Positions 35,135 to 47,950 of a stretch of DNA of 64,000 bases are shown piece after piece. A model generated the notes under the pieces. That model worked only from the letters and a program-made list of their open reading frames with translations, made no database searches and was not told the DNA's origin. Each line of letters starts with the position of its first letter. The stretch's first letter is position 1. Origin of the DNA: Diprion similis (Eukaryota > Arthropoda > Insecta > Hymenoptera > Diprionidae). A program made the position numbers and the translations under genes. The stretch is taken from contig NC_060110.1 of assembly GCF_021155765.1 (NCBI RefSeq), positions 10,601,501 through 10,665,500 of the forward strand, in the 5' to 3' direction.

Positions 35135-37554
35135 TTACTTGAAGAGACGCGAAATACAAGGAAATTCGATCAAGCATACGTTGTTTACTTATCTGCCAAC
35201 ACTTGTTATTCCTTGAAACTGTTAGACGTCTTTTTCAAGTCTACCACTTTTTCATCGTCTCCATAAATTCGTCAAGGTTATATCACCCACGGGTACGTTT
35301 TACAATTCAATTGATCCACCCACGCGTCACGCTGCGTAGTTTAAAAAGTCGTTCGGTTATCGTATACACGCGTTTAAATCGTCACTTATGCTAATCGATT
35401 TCCCGCTAGTCACTCATTGCGATGTATCCCAGGAATTCATGCTCCTCTCATTATTCTTCAAACGGAAGTTCAATCTTTCTGGATGCGTGGACCTTGATCC
35501 TCTGCAACGGTAAAAATTTCAGTGTCGTGAGTATAAAGACTAAAGTACGTGATTGTGAGGACGAATTAATAACAAGTGTTAATAACAGTCGTGTGTGAAC
35601 AGATAGCCAATCATCGCTGCACATGCTATTTTTGAGTACGTCTGTGACTGCGTACATTCGACCTTGTTTACGTGACCAGCGTTACTCAGTGTGACGGTTT
35701 TCCTTATGCAATTATACCGTCAGCCCGACTGCACAAAATTCTGCTATACTATTTCTTTGGAATCAGAAAAAAAAGATTGTTTATAAAAATAATATAATAA
35801 TTCATTCTCACAATTATAAGTAAGCATTAAATATTAAATTTTTTCGTACATGCTATCCTTTTTTTTTTTTTAATTACAAGGGAGATTATTAGCAGTTGGA
35901 AAACTATTTACTTGCATTTAAGTTAACGTGGCGAAGATTTCGAAATTATACAGTTGAAGCAAATGGAAGGGAGGGTTAGTATGAATTCAGTAAGAATTCT
36001 AAATTAAATCAATAGACTATAACTAATTGTGCAAGAGGTCGGCTTAGCAGTTCTCCATGTACGTATACGCGTCGATGCAATTAACGTTAAGAACACCAGA
36101 GCTCTACCTTTTATGGTGCCGTCACACCGATACCAAGTTAGGCAGCGAACGATTCTTAACTTTCCTAACGATCATCAATTTATTATTGCGAACAATCCAA
36201 CCATAGAAATCGTGCTTAATTTTCAGTGTGCTCACAAGCAGAGGGGAAGAGATATCAGTAATCTTAAAAACTTTCTTTGATTCCCGATTTTCAGTTGATT
36301 TACAACTCTGTTAGGCACAGGTTTTTCATGAACTATAAGTACAAGAGATTGGCGCAAAAACATGGAGTTTTAATTGTCGCAGGCTAATGCTACAAATGAA
36401 TTTGAGTTTATCGTTCAAAACTCCATTACGAATGAGTTGGATTAAACCACGATTGAGTAAAAACGACAGATTCCATGAATAAAGATAGCTTTTCTTTTCA
36501 ATCACATCCGAAACGCGAGTCGACCTGTCTAGAAAAAAATTCCTGCTCAGCATTACGGCATCAGCATTTTTGATGGTACAAAAACAGCGACAGCGTGGGA
36601 GAAAGAGACAAAAAGAGAAGCAGAAACTACACCGTGTATCGGTAAACTCGGTCCCTACTTCGTGCGTGTAATAATTCAGCTGCATTGTTAGTATCTTAGT
36701 TTTGTTAGCTGGCTTGAAAAGCAACAAAACGTACGCATAATTATACAGGAAGCGACGTGACAATCACGAAGGTTCAATGGCGTACCGCTCACAGGTGATC
36801 GATGCCGGAAAATTCGGTTACTCGAGTATCTAGTGACGACTGCAGAGCGTCGCGACGCCTCCCACGAGTCACACTGTCGGCACACTTCACGTCGTTTAGA
36901 ATGAAGAACGGTGCACATCAACACCCCACCCTGTAGATCCGAGACAGTTTCGTTAAGATCGCCGATTAAATCCAAGGGAGAATGTTTTGTTCGTCGTCGT
37001 TGATGAATAACAGGCCATCTTGTATAATGAATGTATTTTGGCCAAGGTCCACAGTTCTGAAGTAGTACTCACCTGTCACATAATAACAATCGATTTATTT
37101 AAAAAACGGTGTATAACGGGTCTGTCATGCGTTGGGAATCGAAACGGTCCGCGTACTTTTCTCGTTTTTTAATAGTGCAGGAATAATCCGAATCGGTTGT
37201 CGCGCGTTTTGTTAAACTCACTTGTGTCGGATGAAAACGCGCGTGGTGAATCCGTTTGTATTGGTAACTGTGTATCTAACTTTGTTCCTTCTCTCTTATT
37301 TGATCTCTTATTTGTTCGCATTAGTCCGAGGGAGTCTATACGCGCCGACTGACAGACCTGGATTAAATGAAGCTGCAATTTGCGGCCGAAGGTGTTATAT
37401 AAGCGAAAGGACAAGGTCGACTTATACTGCGCGATGCCAGGCCAACTATTTATAGTATCGCTCGATGCGTCGACTCTGATAAACTTTGGCGCCCCTCCCT
37501 TATCCTCTCTCGGGTTAAAAAATAAATCGAGATTCACGTGAACGACGAAAATAC
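35135..37554. other. gene-free stretch upstream of LRR gene 2
   Basis: Presumed upstream region of LRR gene 2 followed by sequence with only short unsupported frames on both strands. Confidence 0.45.
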
Positions 37555-37575
37555 GGGGGGGGGGAGGGGGGAGGG
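37555..37575 (+). repeat. G-rich tract
   Basis: Ten G followed by A, six G, A and three G. It lies about 370 bases before the NRF-1-type motif pair and could form a four-stranded structure. Confidence 0.8.
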
Positions 37576-37943
37576 AAAAATAAGAAGAAATTAGCGCTTA
37601 CGACGTTATGATTCACGTGCCGACAAGGAACCGAGATCTTTCATCCGTACTCGCGGCTGTCAACGACGAGACTGCGGCGTTGGCGACGTGGGAAAACGTG
37701 CGAGAGTCTCACTCACTCATCGTCAAAGCATAGCATCGTTAGTGGGACGCCGCTCTACGCCGAATAAGACTCTAACCCAAGTGTGATTGTGTGGTACATC
37801 GATTTCCGAATAGCATATTGTGTAACAAGGAGGCAAACTCGGGTTGCAGTATATGAGTCGTAGGCGAGCCGGAGACGAAAATTGCAAGAGTGTGAAATTG
37901 AGCTTACAATTAGCCGCGCGTAATGTCAGATTTGTTCGCAACA

Positions 37944-38023
37944 GCGCATGCGCGAAGGACACAAAAGACGACTTTTGACTCCTAGGACTTGAAAGTAGTC
38001 TTTTCGGTACTCCGCGCATGCGC
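37944..38023. promoter_or_regulatory. paired NRF-1/erect-wing palindromes, candidate promoter
   Basis: Two perfect GCGCATGCGC palindromes lie at 37944-37953 and 38014-38023, 70 bases apart. This is the known binding site of NRF-1 (insect erect wing), typical of constitutive promoters. The surrounding 37.6-38.1 kb is CpG-richer than its neighbours. A splice-donor-like AAG|GTGAGT follows on the plus strand at 38182-38190. No coding exon near it is recognisable. Confidence 0.5.
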
Positions 38024-38190
38024 ATTCGCAGACTTGATCGACCGTCGTAGAAACGAGTACTTTGTGTGCGGAAAACACGCATGGAAAGACGAATACAACA
38101 TGCTAACGTTATATAATAATACATTTCATAACGAGTATGGATGAGGCTTTTTATGAGACGTGAGGTTTACGGTACGAGCTGAAGGTGAGT

Positions 38191-39818
38191 CAAAAAACTT
38201 TGTTCGTACCAGTTTCGACCTGCCTTTTTTCATCACGAAAGCCAAGAAATCGCAACCAAGCCGCGATTTTGAGGTTAGAATGCTAAATCAGCGGTTCGCT
38301 TGTCCCTCGTATTCCCGATGCTGAAAAACGACTGTTCTCGATGCCGAAATGATTCTGATCACATTGCTAAGGTGACCTTAGTCCTTATTTTCAGCTGTGT
38401 TAGTTTTTATACGTATAGTCGGTTTTCTAGCTTCTCTAGGCTTATGTATTTATTTTTTTCTGTTTATCTCTTTGATTTAATTTGCCGTCGCGTGGGCTAG
38501 ATAAGCCGCATCTTGCCTAAATGGGTCTCAGCACCGCTCCACACGATTATAACTCGAGATCATCGCTTCATCGGTGCTAACGAATACTTCTGGCTCCTAA
38601 ATTTTACTAGCGTACTTGAAACCAGACCGAAATGGGTTTATGTTCCATTTGTTGTGGATCAATGAACCGCATTTAGATGTGACGTCATCCACGGGCTAGT
38701 TCAGCGGGTGCCTGCAGGAGAAATGGACTTTTCTTTATTCGACATGGCAAAACAGCGAGGAAAAAAATTAAATATATCGTTTAAACATCAATATATAATG
38801 TTCGCGTGGATAAATAAAGATGGCAATGATTTTGCCGATTGTATATACGTGTATAATCCTCGCGATAAAATAAATTCATATCCTACGAAGTTTGTTATTC
38901 ACATTTCTCTATAGCTCTATACCTACTGCACCGTTGGAAGTAATTTGTGCAAATGCGTATTTCCTTGGAATTAACACGATTTTAACATTTATTTTACACC
39001 CCGCTTATATCTGTATATCATAATATCAAAATAGATTAACTGTAATCGTCTAATTGTTAGTCTGATTTCTCATACGAATATCAGATATTTGGGAATTCTT
39101 TGCAGCTGCAATCCTATTGGTTGGTAATCTTGGCTCTTCGTTATACTTTAGCAGTTCCGTTTTATTCAAACGGAAAAATTTAATCTGAAGTTTAAAGTGC
39201 CGCTGTAGAAACCTGACGTAAATATCGTATCTCGGAACCACAGAACGATAGACGTAATTGCGTCACGTGACATCATGTTTTTCCGTACACCTATATGGAT
39301 AAAGAAAAATTCTGGATAATGCTGAAATCGAGGAAAAACGAGGATAACAACAAATTCTTCCAACAACACCTGCCAAAAGTTTCATTCTATTAAAGCTACA
39401 AAAATTATATTAAAATACGAAGAAATTGTAATGATCCGCACAAATTAAAAAAATTAAGTAAAAAATTAAAAAATAAGTAAAACATTGACTTGAAAGTTAG
39501 AATTGAATTTTTCTCGAAACCAAAAATGACGAGATTGACAAATATCATTAAATGATATTATATTATTTGGATGACAAAATGCAATAATCTTTGTAATCGA
39601 TCGACCCCAGTTACGATTTTTCATTTGACGAGAATAGCCGATATTTTCTCTTGACGTCTTCGGATGTAGCATATACATGTACCGTCCAATGCCACGCTAT
39701 AATTATAACGAATTTCGTGGCTGAAAATAGAACTGGAGTTAACCAGAAAATAATTTTTCACTCGATTAATCAAAGGGAATCCCATCTGACGTCTTGTAAT
39801 CATAGAATTGTAATTTTC
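38191..39818. other. gene-free stretch
   Basis: No gene is seen; short frames only. If the 38185 donor is real, this is intron. Confidence 0.45.
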
Positions 39819-40598
39819 GTTGGAGAAATTCATGTTAGGTGATGTCCGTTGAGTTCAGTCAAGGAAGAGACATGTTTCTTTAAAGCAATGATTTATTGCG
39901 ACTTTCCGATCGGGCTGCAGCCGATAATCTTTAGGCTACTGTGTAGCAATGATAAAAAAAAAAAAAAAAAAAGTATTACAGGATATTGATTCATTTTATT
40001 ATTCCTATCTTAGAACTAATTTTAGTACTTGTTATATAAAAGATGCTAAAGAAATCACAATCGTTTATCGACAACGTGTTTATAATGAACCATTAGGTTA
40101 TGTGACACTCGAATATTTTTCTAACTATTATATATACTTATACAAAAAATAGAAAAGAATTTCAATGTGGTAGACGCCTCAGGCATTACAGAAAAATAAT
40201 ATTTTCCTGTCATTATTTTTCTGTCATGCCCTAGGCTTCCACCATATTGAAATTTTTTTGAATTCTTTGTAATAAACAATTTATAATTTATGAGTATGTA
40301 TAATAGTTCAAAGAATATTCGAGTGTCACAAAATCTAATGGTTCATTACAAACACGTTATCGATAAACGATTGTGATTTGTTTAGCGTCGTTAATATAAC
40401 AAATATTAAAATTAGTTCTAAGATAGGAATAATGAAATGAAACAATACCCTGTTATATTTTTTTTTCATTGTTACACAGTAGCTTAAAATGATCGTCTAC
40501 AGCCCGATCAAAACGTCGCAATAAATCATTGCTTTAAAGGAACATGTCTTTTCTTTGACCGAACTTGACGAACGTCACCTAACATGAATTCTTCAACA
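39819..40598. repeat. foldback element with ~380-base inverted arms
   Basis: The left arm (about 39819-40200) and right arm (about 40212-40598) are reverse complements at roughly 83-85 percent by eye, separated by only about 11 bases. Termini read AATTCATGTTAGGTGA inward. Shared blocks include AAAGCAATGATTTATTGCGA and ATTCCTATCTTAGAACTAAT. A poly-A run of 19 bases sits in the left arm. No transposase frame is present, so it fits a nonautonomous foldback transposon or MITE, or a hairpin-RNA source. No clear target-site duplication is seen. Confidence 0.85.
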
Positions 40599-41714
40599 GT
40601 CACGAACTTCAAAATTTGTTGGAAAAATTCGTTCAAATCTTCACCAAAGGTATAACATGGTAATAACACAATCTTATCGACCCTCATTTATCCGACAAAA
40701 TTCGGACATTGCCCTTGATTTAAAACCCTGAAAGAAATTACGCATCGCCACACCCTTCCGCCACTCCCTTGGCTCATGTAAAACTCTCTCATCTACACGC
40801 CGTTTAATTATAAATATCTGACCTATAAACCAATCGATACCGGCTTTATTATACCTGCGCATAACAACCCCTTGTTAGATCGTTATTTCAAGATTTGACT
40901 TTTAATTTCCGGCGCTCGTTTTTCATGCTACAAATTCGGTATAACAATATTATAAAACGCAATATACGTAAGTAAGTATCAACGAATCTTCCAGCCTTTT
41001 CAACTCAGCAGATTTTCGATTTCGTCTTTTTTCCTTTTTCATCGTTATGTGTATCTACCTGAAAAGAAATCAAATAATCACGCCTCACCTCGACTATCTA
41101 CCAACTAATTAATCGCGTACAGTCACCCTTAAAAATCGGTCAGACACACTGCACTTGCCTACAGTGTAAAAGGTGCTCTTACTGTTAATCCGAGGTTCGT
41201 AGCAACTGTGCAAACTCTTTGCGACCAATATTAGAACAGATAAAAAAGCACGAAAATTATAGATCTCGTTGCATAAGATTTCGAATTGACTCCATTTCGG
41301 GGCGCACTTGAAGCCAATCGATAAAATTACTCGGTGAAGATTGTTTAAGCGTTAGAATTGGAGATTAATGCGGAACTTTATCTCTTACAGATTAACGCAC
41401 TCTACTCACGCATCGCGTCGCTCCAGCCAGCGTTCACTTCGCTTCCAAACTGGACTGATTGGAATTTCTAGGCAATTTAAAAATATCCTACTTCAGCTAG
41501 GTATACCACCGAGGTTAAACCTCACCGAGCATCGCGTTTGGATTCGCTCCGATATGCGCCAACGTTTTTGTCACGTGATTTAGTTTTTCACATCTGTAAT
41601 AATAATAATATATCTTTCAAACCATAGTTGAAATTTTTTTGAAATGTTTTTTTTTTTTCTACACTTTATTTCTATTGAACAACCCATAAAATCACTCTGC
41701 AATTGTTTTTCCAG
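40599..41714. other. gene-free stretch
   Basis: No supported gene or repeat between the foldback element and the exon-like segment. Confidence 0.45.
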
Positions 41715-41795
41715 GTTGGCGGAACTGTTGGAAAACCCTGTAAGAAGCGGGTACCAGGAATTCCGTTGGGAAATTCGGCAGTCTGCTTATTACCG
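41715..41795 (+). other. candidate orphan exon (81 bases)
   Basis: A good acceptor (GCAATTGTTTTTCCAG ending 41714) and a donor (CCG|GTAAAT at 41796) frame 81 bases that are open for 27 codons (starts VGGTVGKPCKKRVPG). The peptide is not recognised. It could be an internal exon of a gene spanning this region or chance. Confidence 0.25.
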
Positions 41796-44230
41796 GTAAA
41801 TTGACTACGAATAGTTTAAAAATTCTTCTTTTCTTTTTGTATAATTTATTTTTAAACCACTATTCTTACTTATTTCTTTACGAAATTGAGAAAATATATG
41901 TTTATGATTGATGATTCAAACATTATTGAAGCAATTTAAGCAACGGGAGTCTAATCGGCAATACGAAGCTTAGATTTGTGTTTAATTTATTTATTCTCTC
42001 TATCGAGATTGCTGTATCTTTGGCTTCCATATTTTGATTTATAGTCGCGCTCTGCGGTTGAAAATCTCAGCTTTTTTCCATTGGCACGATTCCCGGTATG
42101 ACGTACTATATGCATCATGATTTTCTACAATGATTTTGCTTTTTTTTTATATCAATGATGATGAAAGATTTACAATTTTCATTACATTTGCAGGAGCATG
42201 ATTTAGCGGTTCTTTTGATATTCTAAATAATCCACACGCGAACTAATAAACAAGCAGCGATCAATTTTCTTTTAAACTCGTCGAATGTGAGGCATAAGTG
42301 CTATGATCTTCAAAAATTATTGGAGTATTATTTATTCATTTATTTATCTATTTCAAAATTGTAGAATCCTTAGAAATTAATTTCCAAAAACATGCAGGAA
42401 TAACAGATCACGAAGAAAGAGTGAAACTCTTGGTTCTGCGAAGAAAAAATAAAACATAATTATGCATAGATCGAAGTACAACACTTTTCTCCTATGACGT
42501 AAACGCGTGAAAAAAATTGGTCGACTTATTTGCTTATAAATTTTCCCAAATCCTGATACTCCTTATAGTCACTGCCTTCAAGTTCTGGTGGAGAATTGTT
42601 GCATGATTTTTTCTTATTCCACTGGAAACAAAAAAGTTGCAGGGAACTCTTGCAATTTCAGTCACTTAAATTTCTCGCACAGGCTTTGAAACAACTCGCC
42701 ATATCAATTCTAGCGGTGATTTTCAATCTTTTTCGCAATTTACGTGATTCAGACTGGAAAGACTTCCTGTTCTTCATATATATAGAGCGAGACTGTTAGG
42801 GCCGTTACTGCACGTGCTCTACAAGAAGAGCCAAGGAATGCCTGCTTGCTCATTGTAAGGTTATTCCAATGAATTACAGCAGGTGATAATGTAGGTACGA
42901 CTTTCACATGTATTATGTCTTACAAATTCTCCACGAATATTGCATTAGCATTACAAATTAATTTTTTTCTGTTTGAAAAAACAATATTTTTTAATATTCG
43001 TGAAAGACAATTTTACAATCCACCGTTTTTACAAACCTTGTAACGATAGCCAGAAGGCTTCGTTTCTTGTTTTTTGGAACGAAGAAGACAGAAAAAATCA
43101 TATTTCATTTGTATGTGTATCGTGTAGGTATACTACAACGCGATGCTGATGCAATAAGTGTACACAGAGTATCCTAATTTTGAAGAAGTGACTAGTGCGC
43201 TGCGGTTAATCTTGGATACGATTCAAATTTTAAATAATACAGGAATTAAGCAATCGCTTGAATCAACAGGAGTTTCTCTATCGGTTAAAGTGAAGGCAAA
43301 AAACGTCCGCAGTTTAAAAACAAACGGTGAACACATCATGCGTGAATGCTGTTACTTGCATAATTATCTGCAAAGCTTTTTATTTTCTTTTCTATACTTC
43401 AGAAGACATTCAGGTACTTCATTTTTCTTTCCCAAAGGTGATTGAAAATCGAGCATTTTTCGATCAAGTACCATTTTCTTATCCAGTATCTGTTCTATTT
43501 TGAAATTTGAATTCCAATTCGCTCATCGACGATAAACAATTTACGAGCGTGAAAGTCATAATTAATGAAGCCGTATAGAATCGACAATCAAGAACGTAAT
43601 GCCTACAAATAATTGAAACGAACAACGGTTAATTAAGATTTAATTGGATCACACGATCGGCCATTAATGCTGAAACCATCAACGGATCTATATGTATAGT
43701 CAATTACTGCGACTCACGCCTGAAAGTATTATATCAAAGATAGGTGCTTTCCATTTCAATCAGAGCGTGTTCCCGGGTAGGATTTCTCCTTGCTCACTAG
43801 CTGACTATTTACAGATTTGAGCTAACCGAGAGAGGCGTTGAAAAACGTTCGAAATAATCGCAGTATAAAATTTATCACAAGGAAGGTCGTTTGTGTACAC
43901 GGATATTTTCAACTTGAACAGAAATATAGTCGGTACGCTTGTAGAAAAGTTAGAATGAAATGAGCTTAGGCGTCTCACCAAAGGTTTAAAATTTCTATTA
44001 TCGCGTGATTTTTAATTAACTATAACCACGTGATTTGAAAACTTGGTCAGTTGTATTTCTGTGCCTATCAATGATATAATTCGCAAGAAGGTGACGAAAA
44101 GTGTTGGATAAAAATAAAATTATGCAAAACGAAGTTTGAAAAGTTTTAACTAAAGTGAATAAACTTGGAATTTTATTTAAGAAATTTTTAGTTAAAGGGG
44201 AAAGCCACTATGACGGCCGAAAAAATAACT
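41796..44230. other. gene-free stretch
   Basis: AT-rich, only short frames, no repeat structure noticed. Confidence 0.45.
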
Positions 44231-44843
44231 GATTTTTAAGTTTTTTCCACAGGTATAATTAATTAATAAAGCGATCGAATTGTTGACATTTTATTAAGTG
44301 TATATTAAACTCGTTTTATATAAATTTTTATTAAAAGATACTTTAAATTAACAAATATATGGGCCTTGACTTAACGATTAATAAAAAAATTCCCTCTCTA
44401 TAAAGGTTATAATAAAATTTTATCAATATCTGTATAAATGTAGCTATCATTGTAGGTACGTGGTCGTTTTTATTTGATTATTTACAAAATGGCGTCGGGT
44501 TAAATTTTTTTTATTCTCAAGGCCTTTTTTTATTCATGCCGTTACCATTCTGTGAATCATCAAATAAAAACAGCCATGTACCTACAACGATAGCTACATT
44601 TGTATAGATATTGATAAAATTTTGTTTTTTTATTTCAGATAACCTTTCACCGAGATATCAATGCCATGATAGAAGGGTAATTTTTTTATTAGTCGTTAAG
44701 TCGAAGCCCATATCTTAGTTAATTTGGAGTATCTTTTAATAAAAATTTTTATAAAACAAGTTGAATATACACTTAATAAAATATCAACAATCCGATCACT
44801 TTATTAATTAGTTATCCCTGTGAAAACATTCCTAAAATTCGAT
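44231..44843. repeat. second foldback element with ~260-300-base arms
   Basis: Left arm 44231-44492 and right arm about 44545-44843 are inverted repeats with many long identical blocks (for example ATTTTATTAAGTGTATATT and AATTTTTATTAAAAGATACT), around a diverged spacer of about 52 bases. The right arm carries an extra segment of about 20 bases. There is no open frame of note. The sequence differs from the 39.8 kb foldback, so it is a separate family. Confidence 0.85.
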
Positions 44844-47460
44844 CATTCTTTCTTAGTATTAAAATGATTTTTATAAGGAACTAAGAAGAGATAATTAATT
44901 ACAATTTACCGAATTTCAAACAGATTCAAGATCTCGAAACAACGTTTTTTCCTCAGCGTAAATCGTTACGCTAACGTTCCTAACTTCGACAGGGATTGAT
45001 CGATAATTCCTTAAAATGGCACGAATTTTCACAGTTGAACGATACACGATACAAGGTGTTTTTGGAAAACCCTTCCTCGACGGGTGGATGAGAGTTGGCG
45101 TGTCGTTCGGGTTGAGCCATCTCACACAGAAGGCGCGTCGATCGCCGGAGGTGAAGCGATCATGAGTAGGTACATACATGCCATGCAACTTACATACATC
45201 GGTAAGAAATGACGAATTATTATAGGTGAAGATACAAGCAGACGGTTTACCGATAAGCGTATAATTTGATCAGCCTCCAGTGGCTGCCATGGTAGCCGGG
45301 TTCCAGCTCTCGGGCGGCTCGCGCCCTGGAACGAGGACCGCATCTCGAATAATAAGAATCCCGAGACTCCCGAGAGTCCCTGAACCCCTGCATGCATCCT
45401 CCTCTTCCCTCTACTATTACGCTAACTACATATTGCATCGTCCCTACGTCCGTTCCTCCGTTGCTTCGTCCATTCCGACGGTGACCGGCAGCTACCTCTT
45501 GTCGAACGATGTTCTTCGTCCTCTTCGTCCTGCTCTTCGTCCTGCTTTTCCTCTTCCTCCTCCTCCTCCTCGTCTTCGTCGCAAACACGCAAATTGACGG
45601 AGGGGGTAACGGCCGTTCGTTGATCGCAGGTGTAATCAAAATGCATCGGTGTTGCCCGGTGTGTGTCTATACGTATACACTGTACACATGTGGATCAGTT
45701 TGCCCATCTGTGCCCGCGTTCATGGTGATTACTGCTCTAGCTGGTCTCGATTAGACGTGCAACACGTGTGCGTTAGGCTCCGTCGAAAAATGCAACACGT
45801 TTTTTGACGTTTCTTCGGAATCCGTCTTGAAATTGATTCTATACCTGTCTTTGGATAGATCGGATTCCTTTTTTTCACGCAACGTTGAAAAACTTTACCG
45901 ATGACGGGAAGTGCAGGAAATTCGAAGACGAAGGTTCCGTAACGAGAGAAAATTTATCAGCGTGTTTCTTGGCAACGACGTAAGGCTTGAACACTTGGAT
46001 ATTGGGAGTTTTTGAAACGAAAATATATTCAAGTTGTATGCAGATCGAAAACCAGAAGAAATCCTCGTCCAAAGTTGGTGAATTAACTCTCATATATATA
46101 CCTGCATGTATCGCTTGAAAAAACGAAGGGATTCACTCTAATGAAGCATTACAATTGTTTGGTATTAAACGTGAATTTTACTCGTCAACTTTTAGGTAAG
46201 TTGAGTTTGATTTGAGACGATTTTTGCAGGCTGAATGAAATAAGTATTCAATCAGTAACATGACAATGATGATCACCTTATTAATTCTTTGAAATTCAGG
46301 CGCACTAACTTTATATAATGACTTTGAAAAACTTTAAGACTCTTCAAAGGTCTTGAAGCGACTGAATGAGTCTTGTACTTGAGCCAACCACGTAACTTCA
46401 AATGATCTCACATAAATTCATATCAAAGCTTCAAGTGATTAAAAAATATTGAAAATACTTTGAATAAATTCAAAGTAACTCTGTACAACTTCGAGTAATA
46501 TCTCACGGTAACGTCAAATCAATTTTTCGGTTTAAATGAATTAATAAAACTTTGCATATTGCTTGATTCAAGCAAATTCGAAAGGCTTTAAGGTACGATC
46601 AACGCGTGAGACATTTACATATAATATAAGCCATTCCATAATATTGTTTTAGGAAAATCCAACTTTTGTGGGTTTCAGTTTACTAAATATAAATTAAACT
46701 CTTGTATATATATATATATAACTTATATAATGAAATCTTGTGAAAATTCACGCAACTCGCAGCTGTGAGTCTAATAGCATTTCTTTCCAGACGTACCGAT
46801 GTATAACCGCATGAATATATTACATTTACTGTATAATATGATATCGTTGCTACGATCGTCTCATCAAAATTCGAATCGTTGCTCAGAGGATTGGCCACGA
46901 ATACCCACATCGCATATTTCTTCTACGTGCGGAACGTACTATATATCGACCGGCAAATACCATTATTTTTCTTGTTGTTGTTGTTGTTGTTCTTATTATA
47001 ATAACACTCACAGTATTATTTTTTCCTGTACACCCCGAAGATTGGGTGTATAATTCAAATTAATTCTGAACATCGTAGAAAAACATTTGATACACCTGTT
47101 ACCTCGGGCAACAGTTGTCAGTAAGTACATACTTTCACACGTCGAGGGATGAAGGTTTTTCATCAGCTTTATCAGCAGCACCCTAACATGGGTGCCGGGT
47201 GTATTATTAAGTGCAACGAAAAGCAAGCCTGCTTCGAATTTTTGAGAAAAAAAAAAAATTGAGTCCATATTCACTCTGGAGATGTATAAATACATGTGGA
47301 GATGTGTGGAGACACTGAAAATGTACGTATGTTGTAGTACAAAAACATGCCGCACATTGCGAGCCAAAATCTCATCTTTGCAAATTCTTTTCAAAGCCAC
47401 CCCTCGCAGCTTCGATGCGTACAATGTGTGTGTACATACTCTAGACCGATGGGGTATTCA
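44844..47460. other. gene-free stretch with simple repeats
   Basis: 45500-45595 is a pyrimidine-rich tract of CTT/CTC units (Glu/Asp-rich when read on the minus strand) in a GC-richer block at 45.25-45.75 kb. Around 46980 there is a short (TTG)n. 46320-46560 is low-complexity with repeated TTCAAAG/CTTGAA-like words. No supported gene. Confidence 0.5.
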
Positions 47461-47950
47461 CTTGTTGAAATTGCAAACCACTTTGGAAAGCAGTCACTTA
47501 AAAATCGCTTAAAATCACTTGAAATCGCGTAAAATCACTTCAACTCGTGTGAAATCGCAGTTATAATTACTTGTCACAGACTACTTTGGAAAGCCGTTAC
47601 TTTAAAATCGCTTGAAATCACTCTGAATTCAATTGAAATCGCAAGAAATTGCACAAAACCATATGAGATCCTTTAAAATCATTTAAAATCGTGCGACATT
47701 ATACGAGACCCTTGCTATCGCATAAAATCGTATAAAATCGTATGAGATCCCTCGGAATTGCGTGAAATCACGTACGTGTAATTGCTTGTTGAAATCACAA
47801 ACTACTTTGGGAAGTAGTCATTTTAAAACCGTTCGAAATCAATTGAAATCAGTTGAAATTACTTTGGATTGATTTGAAATCCCATGAAATCGTATAAAAT
47901 CCTTTGAAATTGCTTTAAATCGCTTAAAATCATTGAAAACATTGCAATCG
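47461..47950 (+). repeat. AAATCGCTTG-type minisatellite with higher-order period
   Basis: About 490 bases consist of degenerate ~10-base units (AAATCGCTTA, AAATCACTTG, AAATCGCGTA and similar). On top of this the landmark CTACTTTGG(G)AAG recurs at about 47479, 47582 and 47803, spacings of about 103 and 221 bases, which suggests a ~105-base higher-order unit. Copies are diverged, so the array is old. Confidence 0.8.

Noticed and set aside
37231-37455. Plus-strand frame with hydrophobic N-terminus and several cysteines
   Set aside because: A long overlapping antisense frame is also open, no homologue is recognised, and it probably lies in promoter DNA.
45422-45646. Minus-strand acidic frame rich in Glu and Asp
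   Set aside because: It arises from a CTC/CTT simple repeat and lacks a conserved partner or splice support.
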